A stretch of DNA of 34,428 nucleotides, from the NCBI GenBank assembly GCA_964561495.1, contig CAZLPW010000017.1:1-34428 (forward strand), read 5' to 3'. Of this stretch, positions 25,686 to 34,055 are shown piece by piece. The DNA comes from CAZLPW01 sp964561495. GTDB taxonomy: Bacteria; Fidelibacterota; Marinisomatia; Marinisomatales; UBA1611. The notes under the pieces are model-generated. The model did not search any database and was not told the DNA's origin. It worked only from the letters and a program-made list of their open reading frames with translations. How positions within the stretch are numbered: the stretch's first letter is position 1; every line of letters starts with the position of its first letter. Position numbers and translations under genes: made by a program.

Positions 25686-26441
25686 ATGACAAAAAAAATT
25701 ATTAATACAAAAAAAAGGTTTATACCAAATATTTTAACATTGGTTAATATGTTCTTGGGTTTTTTATCTATTGGTCTTATTCTAAATGGGATGCCGTTAA
25801 AGGCTGGTATATTTATTCTTGTAGCAGCATTATTTGATGCATTCGATGGTAAAATTGCTAGGGTATTAGGGATAGATTCAAAATTTGGTTTAGAATTTGA
25901 TTCTATGGCAGATACAGTATCTTTTTGCGTAGTTCCCTCGATTTTAGTTTATTCTTTATATGTTAAGGGTTTGCCTGCGTTAATTGGTGGAATTATTAGC
26001 TTTATTCCTTTAATGTTTGGGACAATTAGATTAGCGAAATTCAACCTATCACCAATCGATAAAAATTTGAATTATTTTATTGGTCTTCCAACGCCAATTG
26101 CTGCTATTACATTATTTAGTTATCTATTCTTTAATAATCAAATATATGGCAGTATAGGTGACCCAAGAACTGCGTTAATGTTGACATTTAGTCTTGCAGT
26201 CTTAATGATAAGTCCTATACCATTTGCAAAGTTTCCTTTGTTCTCATTTCATTTAGGAATAAAAAACTCCATTTCTTTGATTACATTTTTTATATCATTG
26301 CTACTTCTATATTTCTTCAGAGGCTATGTCTTATTACCTATGTCTCTGATGTATATAATTTTAGGGATAATTAAATGGCTATCTAATCCTCATAGATATA
26401 CTGATGATACTAATTATAATATTAAAATGAACGATCATTAA
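25686..26441 (+). CDS. pssA: CDP-diacylglycerol-serine O-phosphatidyltransferase
   Basis: PssA makes phosphatidylserine from CDP-diacylglycerol and serine. The 251-residue membrane protein has the complete CDP-alcohol phosphotransferase motif DG-x2-AR-x8-G-x3-D-x3-D, from DGKIARVLGI at about residue 54 through LEFDSMADTVSF. About seven membrane helices are visible. It lies 6 bases after psd, giving the PS-to-PE pathway in one transcript. AAGGA precedes the ATG. Confidence 0.95.
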   Translation: MTKKIINTKKRFIPNILTLVNMFLGFLSIGLILNGMPLKAGIFILVAALFDAFDGKIARVLGIDSKFGLEFDSMADTVSFCVVPSILVYSLYVKGLPALIGGIISFIPLMFGTIRLAKFNLSPIDKNLNYFIGLPTPIAAITLFSYLFFNNQIYGSIGDPRTALMLTFSLAVLMISPIPFAKFPLFSFHLGIKNSISLITFFISLLLLYFFRGYVLLPMSLMYIILGIIKWLSNPHRYTDDTNYNIKMNDH

Positions 26442-26445
26442 TTCT

Positions 26446-26733
26446 ATGAAAAAAAGAAATGTTTCACTAATTGCAGTTGGGCTATTTGTTGGTGCTGCAA
26501 TTGGTGGAGTAATAGGTAATTTGCTAGGTTGGGTTTTACCCTCTGGAGTTGTCAAAGATTTTTTCTTAACTAGTTTATCGATTGATATTGGAGGATTAGC
26601 GGGAAATGAAATGGGTGTTATCATTTTAGATTTAAAAATAATTACATTTAAATTTGGTTTAGCGATGAGTCTGAATTTTACAAGTGTAATAGGTTTGACG
26701 GTTGCTTATTATATTTTACGTTATTTCCGTTAA
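26446..26733 (+). CDS. Small membrane protein, DUF4321 type
   Basis: The 95 residues form two hydrophobic segments (about 8-32, VGLFVGAAIGGVIGNLLGW, and about 72-91). DLKIITFKFGLAMSLNFTSVIGL matches the C-terminal pattern of DUF4321 proteins. That family is found in Firmicutes and FCB bacteria and has no known function. It sits 4 bases after pssA and 14 bases before tatA. The family match is from memory of the pattern and is only moderately sure. Confidence 0.7.
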   Translation: MKKRNVSLIAVGLFVGAAIGGVIGNLLGWVLPSGVVKDFFLTSLSIDIGGLAGNEMGVIILDLKIITFKFGLAMSLNFTSVIGLTVAYYILRYFR

Positions 26734-26747
26734 AGTATGAGGTTTAG

Positions 26748-26978
26748 ATGAGAATACTAGATATCAATATAGCATTTTTAAATTTAGGGACTGGCGAGGT
26801 AATCATTTTACTTCTAGTTATTTTGCTTCTTTTTGGAGCAAAGCGATTGCCTGAACTTGCAAGAGGTTTAGGTAAGGGTATACATGAGTTTAAAGATGCA
26901 GTAAATACTAGTAAAAAAGAGATTATTGATGCGGCAACAGAAAATCAGGATGATTCTGATTCTAAAAACAATATGTAA
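26748..26978 (+). CDS. tatA: Twin-arginine translocase subunit TatA
   Basis: The 76-residue protein has a single membrane helix (about 15-30, GEVIILLLVILLLFGAKRLP) and the Phe-Gly hinge (F29-G30). The amphipathic helix ELARGLGKGIHEFKDA follows, and then a polar tail. This is the TatA/TatE layout; the GKGIHEFK segment favours TatA over TatB. It forms the pore for folded proteins exported by Tat. No tatC is in this window. It closes the phospholipid-membrane block; a 107-base gap follows. Confidence 0.92.
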   Translation: MRILDINIAFLNLGTGEVIILLLVILLLFGAKRLPELARGLGKGIHEFKDAVNTSKKEIIDAATENQDDSDSKNNM

Positions 26979-27037
26979 AATATTTAATATATCATTTCAT
27001 TATTTTAGATATTAAAAATTAATAACAAACTTTAAAA

Positions 27038-27057
27038 TAGCTGAGTGTATCAGCCTA
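27038..27057 (+). other. small hairpin between tatA and batA
   Basis: GCTGA (27040-27044) and TCAGC (27050-27054) pair around GTGTA, and TA on each side can extend the stem past a bulged C. There is no T-run. It lies 29 bases before the batA start, in the only sizeable gap of this region, so it might be the end of the tatA message or a leader structure. Evidence is weak. Confidence 0.25.
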
Positions 27058-27085
27058 AGTAATATTTATAAAATAATTAGAATTT

Positions 27086-28068
27086 ATGGTATATTTAGAG
27101 AATCCATGGTTTTTATTACTTCTTATTTTTTTACCTTTTTTTATTTTCCTAAAATGGCCAGGTAATCGGAAATATGAAGGATCAATAAAAATATCATCAA
27201 TATTATTTATTTCTAAAGAAATTCGAAATCGAGGTCTCTTAAAATATAGATTAATAATTATTATGCAAACACTAATCATTACCTTAATTATTTTAGGCAT
27301 GGCTAGACCTCAATTAGTTGGAAATATTCGTGAATCTAAGGTTGAAGTAATAGATTTAATGATGGTTCTCGATATTAGCAGTAGCATGCTTGCTGATGAT
27401 TTCAAACCTAACCGTCTTGAGGTAGTAAAAAAAACTGCTTCCGNNNNNNNNNNGAATTCGTTAGGTTACGTGGCCAAGATAGAATAGGGATCTTAGTATT
27501 TGCTAGGGAGTCTTTTATTCAATGTCCATTAACAGTTGACAAAGATGTATTGATAAATCTCATCAATGAAATTGTTATTATTTCAAAAGAATATGATGGA
27601 ACCGCAATTGGTATGGCAATAGCAAATGCTACTAATAGATTAAAAAACACAAATGTTAAAAATCGAGTTATGATTTTATTATCAGATGGGAGTAATAATT
27701 CGGGAGAGATTAATCCTATAACTGCAAGTGATTTAGCCGCTCAGTTCAATATAAAAATTTATACTATTGGTGCAGGCACTAATAAATCGTATACTAGGAT
27801 ACCTGGTAGAGGTTTAATTAAAAATGAAATTGATGAAGAAACTTTAAAAATTATTGCAAAAACAACTGGAGGACGTTATTTCCGCGCTCATGATGAAAAA
27901 GCTCTCCAAACAATATATAAAGAAATAGATGAACTCGAAAAGTCGGAAATTGAAGTAAGAGAGTTTAATAGATACGATGAATTATATGCTTGGTTTTTAA
28001 TTCCAGGACTTATTGTTGGAATTCTGATGGAAACTCTTAGAAGACTTATTTTTAGGAGTAAATCTTAA
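27086..28068 (+). CDS. batA: BatA, VWA-domain membrane protein, interrupted by an assembly gap
   Basis: BatA proteins are anchored in the inner membrane by N-terminal and C-terminal helices, with a VWA domain between. The helices here are about residues 8-23 and 55-72 and, at the end, YAWFLIPGLIVGI. The metal-ion site is MVLDISSSM (D96, S98, S100). Ten Ns at 27444-27453 interrupt the gene after RLEVVKKTAS. It resumes with EFVRLRGQDRIGILVFARES, DGTAIGMAIANA and LLSDGSNNSGEI. The printed N-run shifts the frame, so this is one gene, not two. In aerotolerance (Bat) systems BatA works with BatB-E. The stop overlaps the batB ATG by one base. Confidence 0.94.
27444..27453. other. assembly gap (10 N) inside batA
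   Basis: The ten Ns separate RLEVVKKTAS from EFVRLRGQDR. Aligned with the usual VWA pattern in this family (RLE-x7-FI-x2-R), the two flanks join with no residue missing. The flanking G bases may be one and the same base, so the N-run is probably a placeholder at a contig join. Confidence 0.99.
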
Positions 28069-29078
28069 TGGAATTTAGATACCCGCTGGTTTTATTAATA
28101 ATTGCTTTTCAAATTATTCTATTTTTTATAATTAATATTATTGATAAAAATGAAGAAAAGAAATTATTCCCAATAGCTGTAGATTCGGTTAAAAATAGTA
28201 TTTTATCTGGCTTAGATAAAAATAAAATAAAATGGAAAAATAGATTTGTTTTTTTTGGTTTAATATTGCTGTCTATAGCAGCGTCTGGACCAAAAATTGG
28301 AACAAAGTTCAGGCCAATTGAAAGGAAAGGGATAGATATAGTAATTGCTTTAGATACTTCTTCAAGTATGGATGCCGAAGACGTGAAACCAAGTCGACTT
28401 GCAAAAGCAAAGTTTGAATTAAATAATCTAATCAGAAAATTAAAAGGCGATAGAGTTGCTATTATAATTTTTGCTGGTACTAGTCATCTATATCTCCCGC
28501 TTACAACTGATTACGAGACAGCACTTTTGTTTTTGAATGATATAGACACCGATATTATTCCCACTCAAGGTACTGCATTGAGTAGAGCAATCAAAACTGG
28601 GATAACTGCATTTACTGATGAAAAAGATAAGCATAAAATCATGCTTCTTGTTTCTGATGGAGAGGATCACGAGGGTGAGGCAATAAATTTAGCATCAATG
28701 TCAAAACAAAATGGTTTAAAAATATATACTGTTGGAGTTGGTTCAGAGTTAGGAGGTCTAATTCCTGAAAGAAAAGAATCTGGTAAAATGATTGAATATA
28801 AACGTAGCTCTGATGGTAAACTGATTACCTCTAAAATCAATAATTCTATTTTAAAAGAAATCTCAAATGCAGGGGGTGGAACTTTTTTTTGGTTTGATAA
28901 TAATAGAGATACACATCTACAGATTATTAATACTATTGACCAAATGGACAAAAAGACAATTAGCTCTCATGAATATTATGAATATGAAGATCAATATCAG
29001 ATATTTTTATTTTTTTCTTTTATTTTTCTATTTTTGGGATTTGGATACCCCACTATAAAGCAAGAAAAATTTTTATAA
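28068..29078 (+). CDS. batB: BatB, VWA-domain membrane protein
   Basis: The 336 residues contain two N-terminal membrane helices (about 5-25 and 60-75) and a VWA domain with a complete MIDAS motif: ALDTSSSMDAEDVKPSR, D96-S98-S100, then QGTALSRAIKTG and LLVSDGEDHEGEA. A C-terminal helix follows (about 311-330). It is the paralogue next to BatA, as in all Bat operons. The gene overlaps batA and batC by one base each (TAATG). Confidence 0.96.
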   Translation: MEFRYPLVLLIIAFQIILFFIINIIDKNEEKKLFPIAVDSVKNSILSGLDKNKIKWKNRFVFFGLILLSIAASGPKIGTKFRPIERKGIDIVIALDTSSSMDAEDVKPSRLAKAKFELNNLIRKLKGDRVAIIIFAGTSHLYLPLTTDYETALLFLNDIDTDIIPTQGTALSRAIKTGITAFTDEKDKHKIMLLVSDGEDHEGEAINLASMSKQNGLKIYTVGVGSELGGLIPERKESGKMIEYKRSSDGKLITSKINNSILKEISNAGGGTFFWFDNNRDTHLQIINTIDQMDKKTISSHEYYEYEDQYQIFLFFSFIFLFLGFGYPTIKQEKFL

Positions 29079-29926
29079 TGAAGACTATTTATTTATATGT
29101 ATTAGTATCATTTTCTCTTTTTGCCCAAGATAAAGGACAATCTTTTTATAAGGATAAAAAGTATGAAGAAGCAATAAAATATTATGAGAATTTCTTAGAT
29201 GAAAATTCTGATTTTTCTGATGCTAAGTTTGGTATTGGTGCATCAGTCTATCAATTAGGTGATAACGAAACAGCTATAAGTATTTTTAATGATATCTTAT
29301 CTTCAGCGGATTCATCATTAAAATCAAAAGCATTCTATAATATTTCAACATTAATGAATGAAAAGAATAAATTAAAGGAAAGTTTAGCCTACCTAAGGAA
29401 ATCAATAGAGTTAGATCCTCATAATGAAGATGCTAGAATAAACTATGAGTTATTAAAACGCATAATCGAACAAAACAACAATCAACAATCAAAATCAAAT
29501 GATGATAGTAGGAATAATGAAAAAGGAGATCAAGATGATGATAGTGAGGAAAATGAAAAAAAAGATAAGAAAAGTAGAGAAACAAATTCAAAAGACGATG
29601 ATTATGGAAACAATGGAAAGGGAGATTTTGACAATAAAGAATCAGTTCAAGAAAATGATAATGATAATAATGAGAAGGAAGACCAAGAAGAAAGAGAATC
29701 AACTCAACCAGATGATAATGAGATTGATAGGGAAGAACATCAGAATAATCAAATCAATGGATCAGAATCAGGAAAAAATTCTGATAATAAAAATACCAAT
29801 TATGATAAAACTGATAAACAATTGCAAGCCGAAGCAATATTAGAAGCATTAAAGGATAACGAAAAAATAAATCAAAGGCGAAAAATATCAGGGAAAAAAT
29901 CTTTAAAGCTTTCTAAAGACTGGTAA
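29078..29926 (+). CDS. batC: BatC, TPR protein with long acidic linker
   Basis: The 282-residue protein has a signal peptide (residues 1-16, ending in Phe-Ala), then TPR-like helices (about 17-130; YEEAIKYYENFLDE, SKAFYNISTLMNEK, ESLAYLRKSIELDPHN). A low-complexity linker rich in Asn, Asp, Glu and Lys follows (132-246). The tail AEAILEALKDNEKINQRRKI ending LSKDW is the conserved C terminus of BatC proteins. TPR proteins of the Bat set are thought to scaffold the VWA subunits. The linker is longer than is usual. Confidence 0.93.
   Translation: MKTIYLYVLVSFSLFAQDKGQSFYKDKKYEEAIKYYENFLDENSDFSDAKFGIGASVYQLGDNETAISIFNDILSSADSSLKSKAFYNISTLMNEKNKLKESLAYLRKSIELDPHNEDARINYELLKRIIEQNNNQQSKSNDDSRNNEKGDQDDDSEENEKKDKKSRETNSKDDDYGNNGKGDFDNKESVQENDNDNNEKEDQEERESTQPDDNEIDREEHQNNQINGSESGKNSDNKNTNYDKTDKQLQAEAILEALKDNEKINQRRKISGKKSLKLSKDW
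29471..29815 (+). repeat. degenerate coding repeat in batC (acidic linker)
   Basis: Residues 132-246 of BatC are almost all N, D, E, K, S, G and Q. Imperfect units begin at residues 146 (NNEKGDQDD), 158 (ENEKKDKKS), 178 (NNGKGDFDN) and 197 (NNEKEDQEE), the last three about 20 residues apart. The DNA is correspondingly purine-rich on the + strand. It looks like an expanded disordered tether and may differ in length between strains. Confidence 0.7.
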
Positions 29927-31635
29927 TGAAAATATTTATAAAGTTTTTATTTATTATTTCTTTTGGTTTGAGCCAAAGTGTAAATATTTCTGTTGACAAA
30001 AATAAAGTTTCAATTAATGAAACGATTATATTTTCTATAGAGGTTAAGAATTCAGAATCGTTTGCATCATTTGATGAAAATTCACTAAAAAAAGATTTCA
30101 TAATTATTAGCGGGCCAAGTCAACAAACGAATATTCAATGGATTAATGGAAAGATGACAAGTTCAAAAACAATGTCATGGACATTATCTCCAAAAAGGTT
30201 AGGTAAGTTAATCATTCCATCTCTTGATATATCTGTTGATCGAAAGAACTTCAAGGGGAAACCAATTGTTATTATAGTAACTAAAAGTTTAGATAATATC
30301 GATGACAGCATTTTCCTGGTAGCTGAAATCGATAAGGAAGAAGCCTTTTTAGGTGAACAAGTTACTTTGACTTATAAGCTTTTTAAGCGTGTTAATGCTT
30401 CTATTGAACAATATAAAATTCCTGATTTTACAGGGTTTTGGGTAGAAAATTTGTATACTCCAGATAGGTTAAAATATACTAATGTAAATGTTAAGGGAGT
30501 CAATTATCAAATGGCAAACCTAGGACAAATTGCTTTATTTCCTATGCCTTCTGATCGTCATCTAATTCCAAGTCTAAAAATAAAATCACAGATTGAATTA
30601 AAAAAGAAATCTAAAAGACGTGATCCATTTTTTGATCCATTCTTTGATTCATTTTTTTCAGAAACAAAGACAAAATTACTTATTTCGCAGGAAAAATTAA
30701 TTAAAATTAAAAAATTTCCAGATCCACGTCCGTTCGATTTTAAAGGTGCTGTTGGGAATTTTAAAATCAATAGTTATACTGATCGTGATTCTACTAAAAT
30801 AAATGAAGGTTTTACATTCACTATTAAAATTGAAGGAACAGGTAATCTTAATTTATTTACAATTCCTGAAACTAAGTTTAATAAAAACTTAGAAGTATTT
30901 GAGCCAGTAGAAAAATTCGAAAAAGATATTTTTAGAGATCTGTTAACAGGTACCAAGATATGGGAATTTATTTTAATCCCTCGCGTAAGTGGGAGTATAA
31001 ATCTTCCATCAATTCAATTTTCTTTTTTTGATCCAAATAAGAAATCTTGGAGACGAATTAAAACAAGTTCCAAGACAATAGTTGTTGAAAATTCTGATAT
31101 GGATCAGAATTTTGGAACTGGGTTTACTAAAGAAGAAATTAAGTTAATTGGAGAAGATATTAGGTTTTTCAAGAATGGTTCTAATCTATCTTTAGGCGGT
31201 TCTATTATTCAACAAAATATATTCTCTATTACTTTATATTTTCTTTCCTTTCTTTTTTTGGGCGTTCCATTTTTTATTAAAAAGGCAACTGGATATAGTC
31301 TCTTTATTAATAAAGATTGGAAAAAACGTTTTGCTCTTAGTGTAGCAAAGAAAAATTTAAAAAATTTTAAAAAGCATGATCCTTTTGAAGTGTCTGCAAA
31401 TGTAATTTTTTCTTATTTCAAAAATAAGTTATCATTGCCTTCAAAAAATCTAGATCCAGCTACTTTAGAAAATATTTTAGACTCCTATCTGGAAGACAGC
31501 CAGATTAAGAAAATAAAAGAAATTATAAGAATTTGCGATGCGGGGAGGTATTCTTTTGAAAGTAATGAAAAAAGAAAAACCATTTTAAAAGACGTTAATG
31601 ATATTTTGGTTAGCATCGATAAGGATCTTCAATGA
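29926..31635 (+). CDS. batD: BatD, oxygen-tolerance membrane protein
   Basis: The 569 residues have a signal peptide (1-16), a long periplasmic part of beta-sandwich repeats (about 17-425) and one membrane helix (about 430-452, IFSITLYFLSFLFLGVPFF). A cytosolic helical tail (about 460-569) follows. In the middle, RRDPFFDPFFDSFF (about residues 226-239) is a spacer typical of BatD. The position between batC and batE is standard. Overlaps are TAATG with batC and ATGA with batE. The exact role of BatD is unknown; its topology fits an envelope-spanning partner of BatA/BatB. Confidence 0.94.
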   Translation: MKIFIKFLFIISFGLSQSVNISVDKNKVSINETIIFSIEVKNSESFASFDENSLKKDFIIISGPSQQTNIQWINGKMTSSKTMSWTLSPKRLGKLIIPSLDISVDRKNFKGKPIVIIVTKSLDNIDDSIFLVAEIDKEEAFLGEQVTLTYKLFKRVNASIEQYKIPDFTGFWVENLYTPDRLKYTNVNVKGVNYQMANLGQIALFPMPSDRHLIPSLKIKSQIELKKKSKRRDPFFDPFFDSFFSETKTKLLISQEKLIKIKKFPDPRPFDFKGAVGNFKINSYTDRDSTKINEGFTFTIKIEGTGNLNLFTIPETKFNKNLEVFEPVEKFEKDIFRDLLTGTKIWEFILIPRVSGSINLPSIQFSFFDPNKKSWRRIKTSSKTIVVENSDMDQNFGTGFTKEEIKLIGEDIRFFKNGSNLSLGGSIIQQNIFSITLYFLSFLFLGVPFFIKKATGYSLFINKDWKKRFALSVAKKNLKNFKKHDPFEVSANVIFSYFKNKLSLPSKNLDPATLENILDSYLEDSQIKKIKEIIRICDAGRYSFESNEKRKTILKDVNDILVSIDKDLQ

Positions 31636-32375
31636 AAAAATCAATAATGATCTTTCTGATTCCAGTTTTATTATTGGGTGTAGACTCGTTAGATTTATTT
31701 AAAAAAGCAAATAATAATGCTGAAAATTCTGATTTTTTAAAAGCAATTGAGAGATATGAATTATTAATTGATAAGGGATATAAAAATGGCAATCTATATT
31801 ATAATCTCGGTAATGCCTATTATAGAACGAATCAATTAGGATCTGCATTGTGGGCGTATTACAGTGCTCAAAGATTAATACCCAGAGATCCTGATCTTTT
31901 GCATAATATAAAAGTTGTTCAAGCGAGATGTATTGATAGAATTGAATTTCCTAAATCTATCTTTTTATTTGAATATTTTTTAAAATTAGAAAAATCCGTA
32001 AGAATTGTTGAGCTAAATATGGTAGGCTCAATTTTATTTTTAATTATTTCTTTATTAATTATAGTTAAAAAAACAGATTTTTTATCTGTAAATATAATTA
32101 ACTATCTTGTTAGTATATTAGTTATCCTATTTTTATTAGTAAATGGATTAGCTCTTAGAAAATATATTAATGAAAATAAAGAAAAATATGGTGTTGTTAT
32201 TTCGAATTCTGTGAGTGTATTTTCAGGTCCAAAAGATAATCAAAACTCTATCTTATTTCTTGTTAATGAGGGATTGAAAGTAAAGTTAAATCATTCTCAA
32301 GAAAAATGGGTTGAGATTGAATTAATTGATGGTAAAAAAGGATGGGTAAATATTTTGTCCGTGAAAGAAATCTAA
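31632..32375 (+). CDS. batE: BatE, TPR and SH3-domain membrane protein
   Basis: The 247-residue protein has a signal peptide (1-16), then TPR helices (about 20-95; LYYNLGNAYYRTNQLGSALW). Two membrane helices follow (about 129-145 and 156-176), and the C-terminal SH3b-like domain (about 185-247) ends in KKGWVNILSVKEI. This is the domain order of BatE. It overlaps batD (ATGA) and the SPOR gene (34 bases). The TPR part probably contacts BatC or the VWA proteins. Confidence 0.92.
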   Translation: MKKSIMIFLIPVLLLGVDSLDLFKKANNNAENSDFLKAIERYELLIDKGYKNGNLYYNLGNAYYRTNQLGSALWAYYSAQRLIPRDPDLLHNIKVVQARCIDRIEFPKSIFLFEYFLKLEKSVRIVELNMVGSILFLIISLLIIVKKTDFLSVNIINYLVSILVILFLLVNGLALRKYINENKEKYGVVISNSVSVFSGPKDNQNSILFLVNEGLKVKLNHSQEKWVEIELIDGKKGWVNILSVKEI

Positions 32376-32806
32376 TAAAAAGTATTTTATTTTTTATTTT
32401 ATGTATTTTATATGGTTTCCAAGATAGCTCCTTATTTTGGTATGATATGGATAATGTTTTTGATCCTATCCCCAAAACAATTGTGATAATAGATGATATT
32501 TTTAAAACAAATCAGCTCGATTCGTTTGATTCATTAAATACGAAAAATCAGAAAACAAATGTTGGATTTAGATTGCAGCTTTTTGAGACAATATCAAAGG
32601 ATATAGCGGATGAAGAGAGATTGAACTTTCAGAAAGTTTTAAAGGATACAGTTTATATTGTTTTTGAAGCACCTTTATACAGACTCCAGCTAGGTGATTA
32701 TTTTACGAGAAAACAAGCTGAGCAAAAGAAAATTAATTTGGTTAGAAATGGTTATAAAAATATTTGGATTGTTAAAAGTCGAATTAGGAATCGTTCATTA
32801 TTTTAA
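32342..32806 (+). CDS. SPOR-domain protein
   Basis: The 154-residue product has an N-terminal hydrophobic stretch (about residues 13-26, IKSILFFILCILYG), an Asp/Asn-rich spacer, and a SPOR-like repeat (about 73-150; VGFRLQLFETISKD, YRLQLGDYFTRKQAEQKKINLVRNGY). SPOR domains bind denuded peptidoglycan glycans and recruit proteins to division sites. The N terminus starts inside batE by 34 bases, and no other start codon fits as well. It may be a periplasmic factor working with the Bat complex or with division; its job is otherwise unknown. Confidence 0.75.
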   Translation: MGKYFVRERNLIKSILFFILCILYGFQDSSLFWYDMDNVFDPIPKTIVIIDDIFKTNQLDSFDSLNTKNQKTNVGFRLQLFETISKDIADEERLNFQKVLKDTVYIVFEAPLYRLQLGDYFTRKQAEQKKINLVRNGYKNIWIVKSRIRNRSLF

Positions 32807-32827
32807 AACATATTGTAAAATATTGCA

Positions 32828-33559
32828 ATGGCTGGGCATAGTAAATGGGCTAATATTAGGCATCGTAAAGGGTCTCAAGATGCTAAGAAAAGTAAAATTT
32901 TTACAAAATTAATTAAGGAAATCACTGTGGCGGCTAGGATGAATGGTGATGATATAGAGTCAAACCCAAGATTGCGAAGAGCTATTACAAATGCAAAATC
33001 AAATAACCTTCCCTTAGAAAAAATATCCAGAGCTGTAAAAAAAGGTTCAGGTAATTTAGATGGAGTCTATTATGAAGACATGGTATATGAAGGTTACGGA
33101 CCTGGTGGGGTTGCGATTTTAATCGAAGTTATTACAGATAACAAAAATCGAACAGTTTCAGATTTAAGGCATATATTTTCAAAACAAAGTGGTAATTTAG
33201 CTGAAAATGGTAGCGTTTCTTGGATTTTTAATAAAAAAGGAGAGATCAGAGTAGTCAGGGCGAATGAGTCTGAGGATTTAATTTTTAATATGGTATTGGA
33301 AGTTGGAGCTGAAGATGTTTTAATCCAAAAGGAGGATTTTTTGGTCATTACAAAACCGTCAGATTTAATGGAAATAAGTGATTTAATCAAAAATAAAGGT
33401 TATTCAATTAAATCATCAGAATTCGGTATGATTCCAAAGACAATGCAAGATGTGGATCGAAAAGAATATGAAGGTTTAAATAAGCTACTTCAACTTTTAG
33501 ATGAAAATGAGGATGTTAATAAAGTATTCTCTAATCTTGATTGGGAAAATTATTCCTAA
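32828..33559 (+). CDS. yebC: YebC/TACO1-family translation and regulatory protein
   Basis: The 243 residues open with MAGHSKWANIRHRKGSQDAK, followed by IKEITVAARMNG and NPRLRRAITNAKSNNLP, the family's diagnostic start. YEGYGPGGVAILIEVITDN (about 87-105) is also typical. Members have been described as transcription regulators and, more recently, as aids to ribosomes at proline stretches. It lies 16 bases before ruvC, the common yebC-ruvC-ruvA arrangement. The ATG at 32828 sits 21 bases after the SPOR gene and has no strong Shine-Dalgarno sequence. Confidence 0.97.
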   Translation: MAGHSKWANIRHRKGSQDAKKSKIFTKLIKEITVAARMNGDDIESNPRLRRAITNAKSNNLPLEKISRAVKKGSGNLDGVYYEDMVYEGYGPGGVAILIEVITDNKNRTVSDLRHIFSKQSGNLAENGSVSWIFNKKGEIRVVRANESEDLIFNMVLEVGAEDVLIQKEDFLVITKPSDLMEISDLIKNKGYSIKSSEFGMIPKTMQDVDRKEYEGLNKLLQLLDENEDVNKVFSNLDWENYS

Positions 33560-33575
33560 CCTTATTTAATAGAAT

Positions 33576-34055
33576 ATGGAAAGGATTTTAGGTGTTGACC
33601 CAGGAATTAGTATTACAGGCTTTTGTATTTTAGATACAAATTATCGCCAAACAAGATTACATGCCTATGGAACAATTCGTCCTAAAACAAAAGACTCAAC
33701 CCCCAAAAGGCTGCTATATTTATTTGATGAAATGAATATTGTTTTAAAAAAATTTTCACCAACTGTTTTAGCCATAGAAGATGTTTTCTATAGCAAAAAT
33801 ATTAAATCAGCAATGACTTTGGGTCATGCTAGGGGTGCTTTAATTTTATCAGCAGCCAAATCGGGTCTAAAAATTCATGAATTTGCTCCTCGAAAGGTGA
33901 AGATGTCCGTTACTGGAAGTGGTGCAGCTTCCAAAGAACAAATTTCTTATATGGTTTCAAAAATTTTAAATTTAGATGAAATACTTAAGCCCATGGATAT
34001 ATCAGATGCTATTGCTGTTGGACTTTGTTTTATTAATCAAAATAAATATTTATGA
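33576..34055 (+). CDS. ruvC: Holliday junction endonuclease RuvC
   Basis: RuvC cuts Holliday junctions made by recombination. The 159 residues show the four-acid active site of the RNase H fold: D8 (ILGVDPGI), E68 (LAIEDVFYSKN), and D141/D144 (MDISDAIAVGLC). MTLGHARGA (80-88) and APRKVKMSVTGSGAASKEQ are also typical. AT-rich sequence precedes the ATG with only a weak ribosome binding site. The stop overlaps the ruvA ATG (ATGA). Confidence 0.97.
   Translation: MERILGVDPGISITGFCILDTNYRQTRLHAYGTIRPKTKDSTPKRLLYLFDEMNIVLKKFSPTVLAIEDVFYSKNIKSAMTLGHARGALILSAAKSGLKIHEFAPRKVKMSVTGSGAASKEQISYMVSKILNLDEILKPMDISDAIAVGLCFINQNKYL

Noticed and set aside
27086..28068. batA as a pseudogene or two split genes
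   Set aside because: The break coincides exactly with a run of Ns and the flanks fit one VWA protein, so it is an assembly gap and not a mutation.
29433..29702. Long minus-strand frame across the batC linker
   Set aside because: It arises from the low-complexity, purine-rich repeat. The translated product is rich in His, Tyr and Leu and has no start signal.
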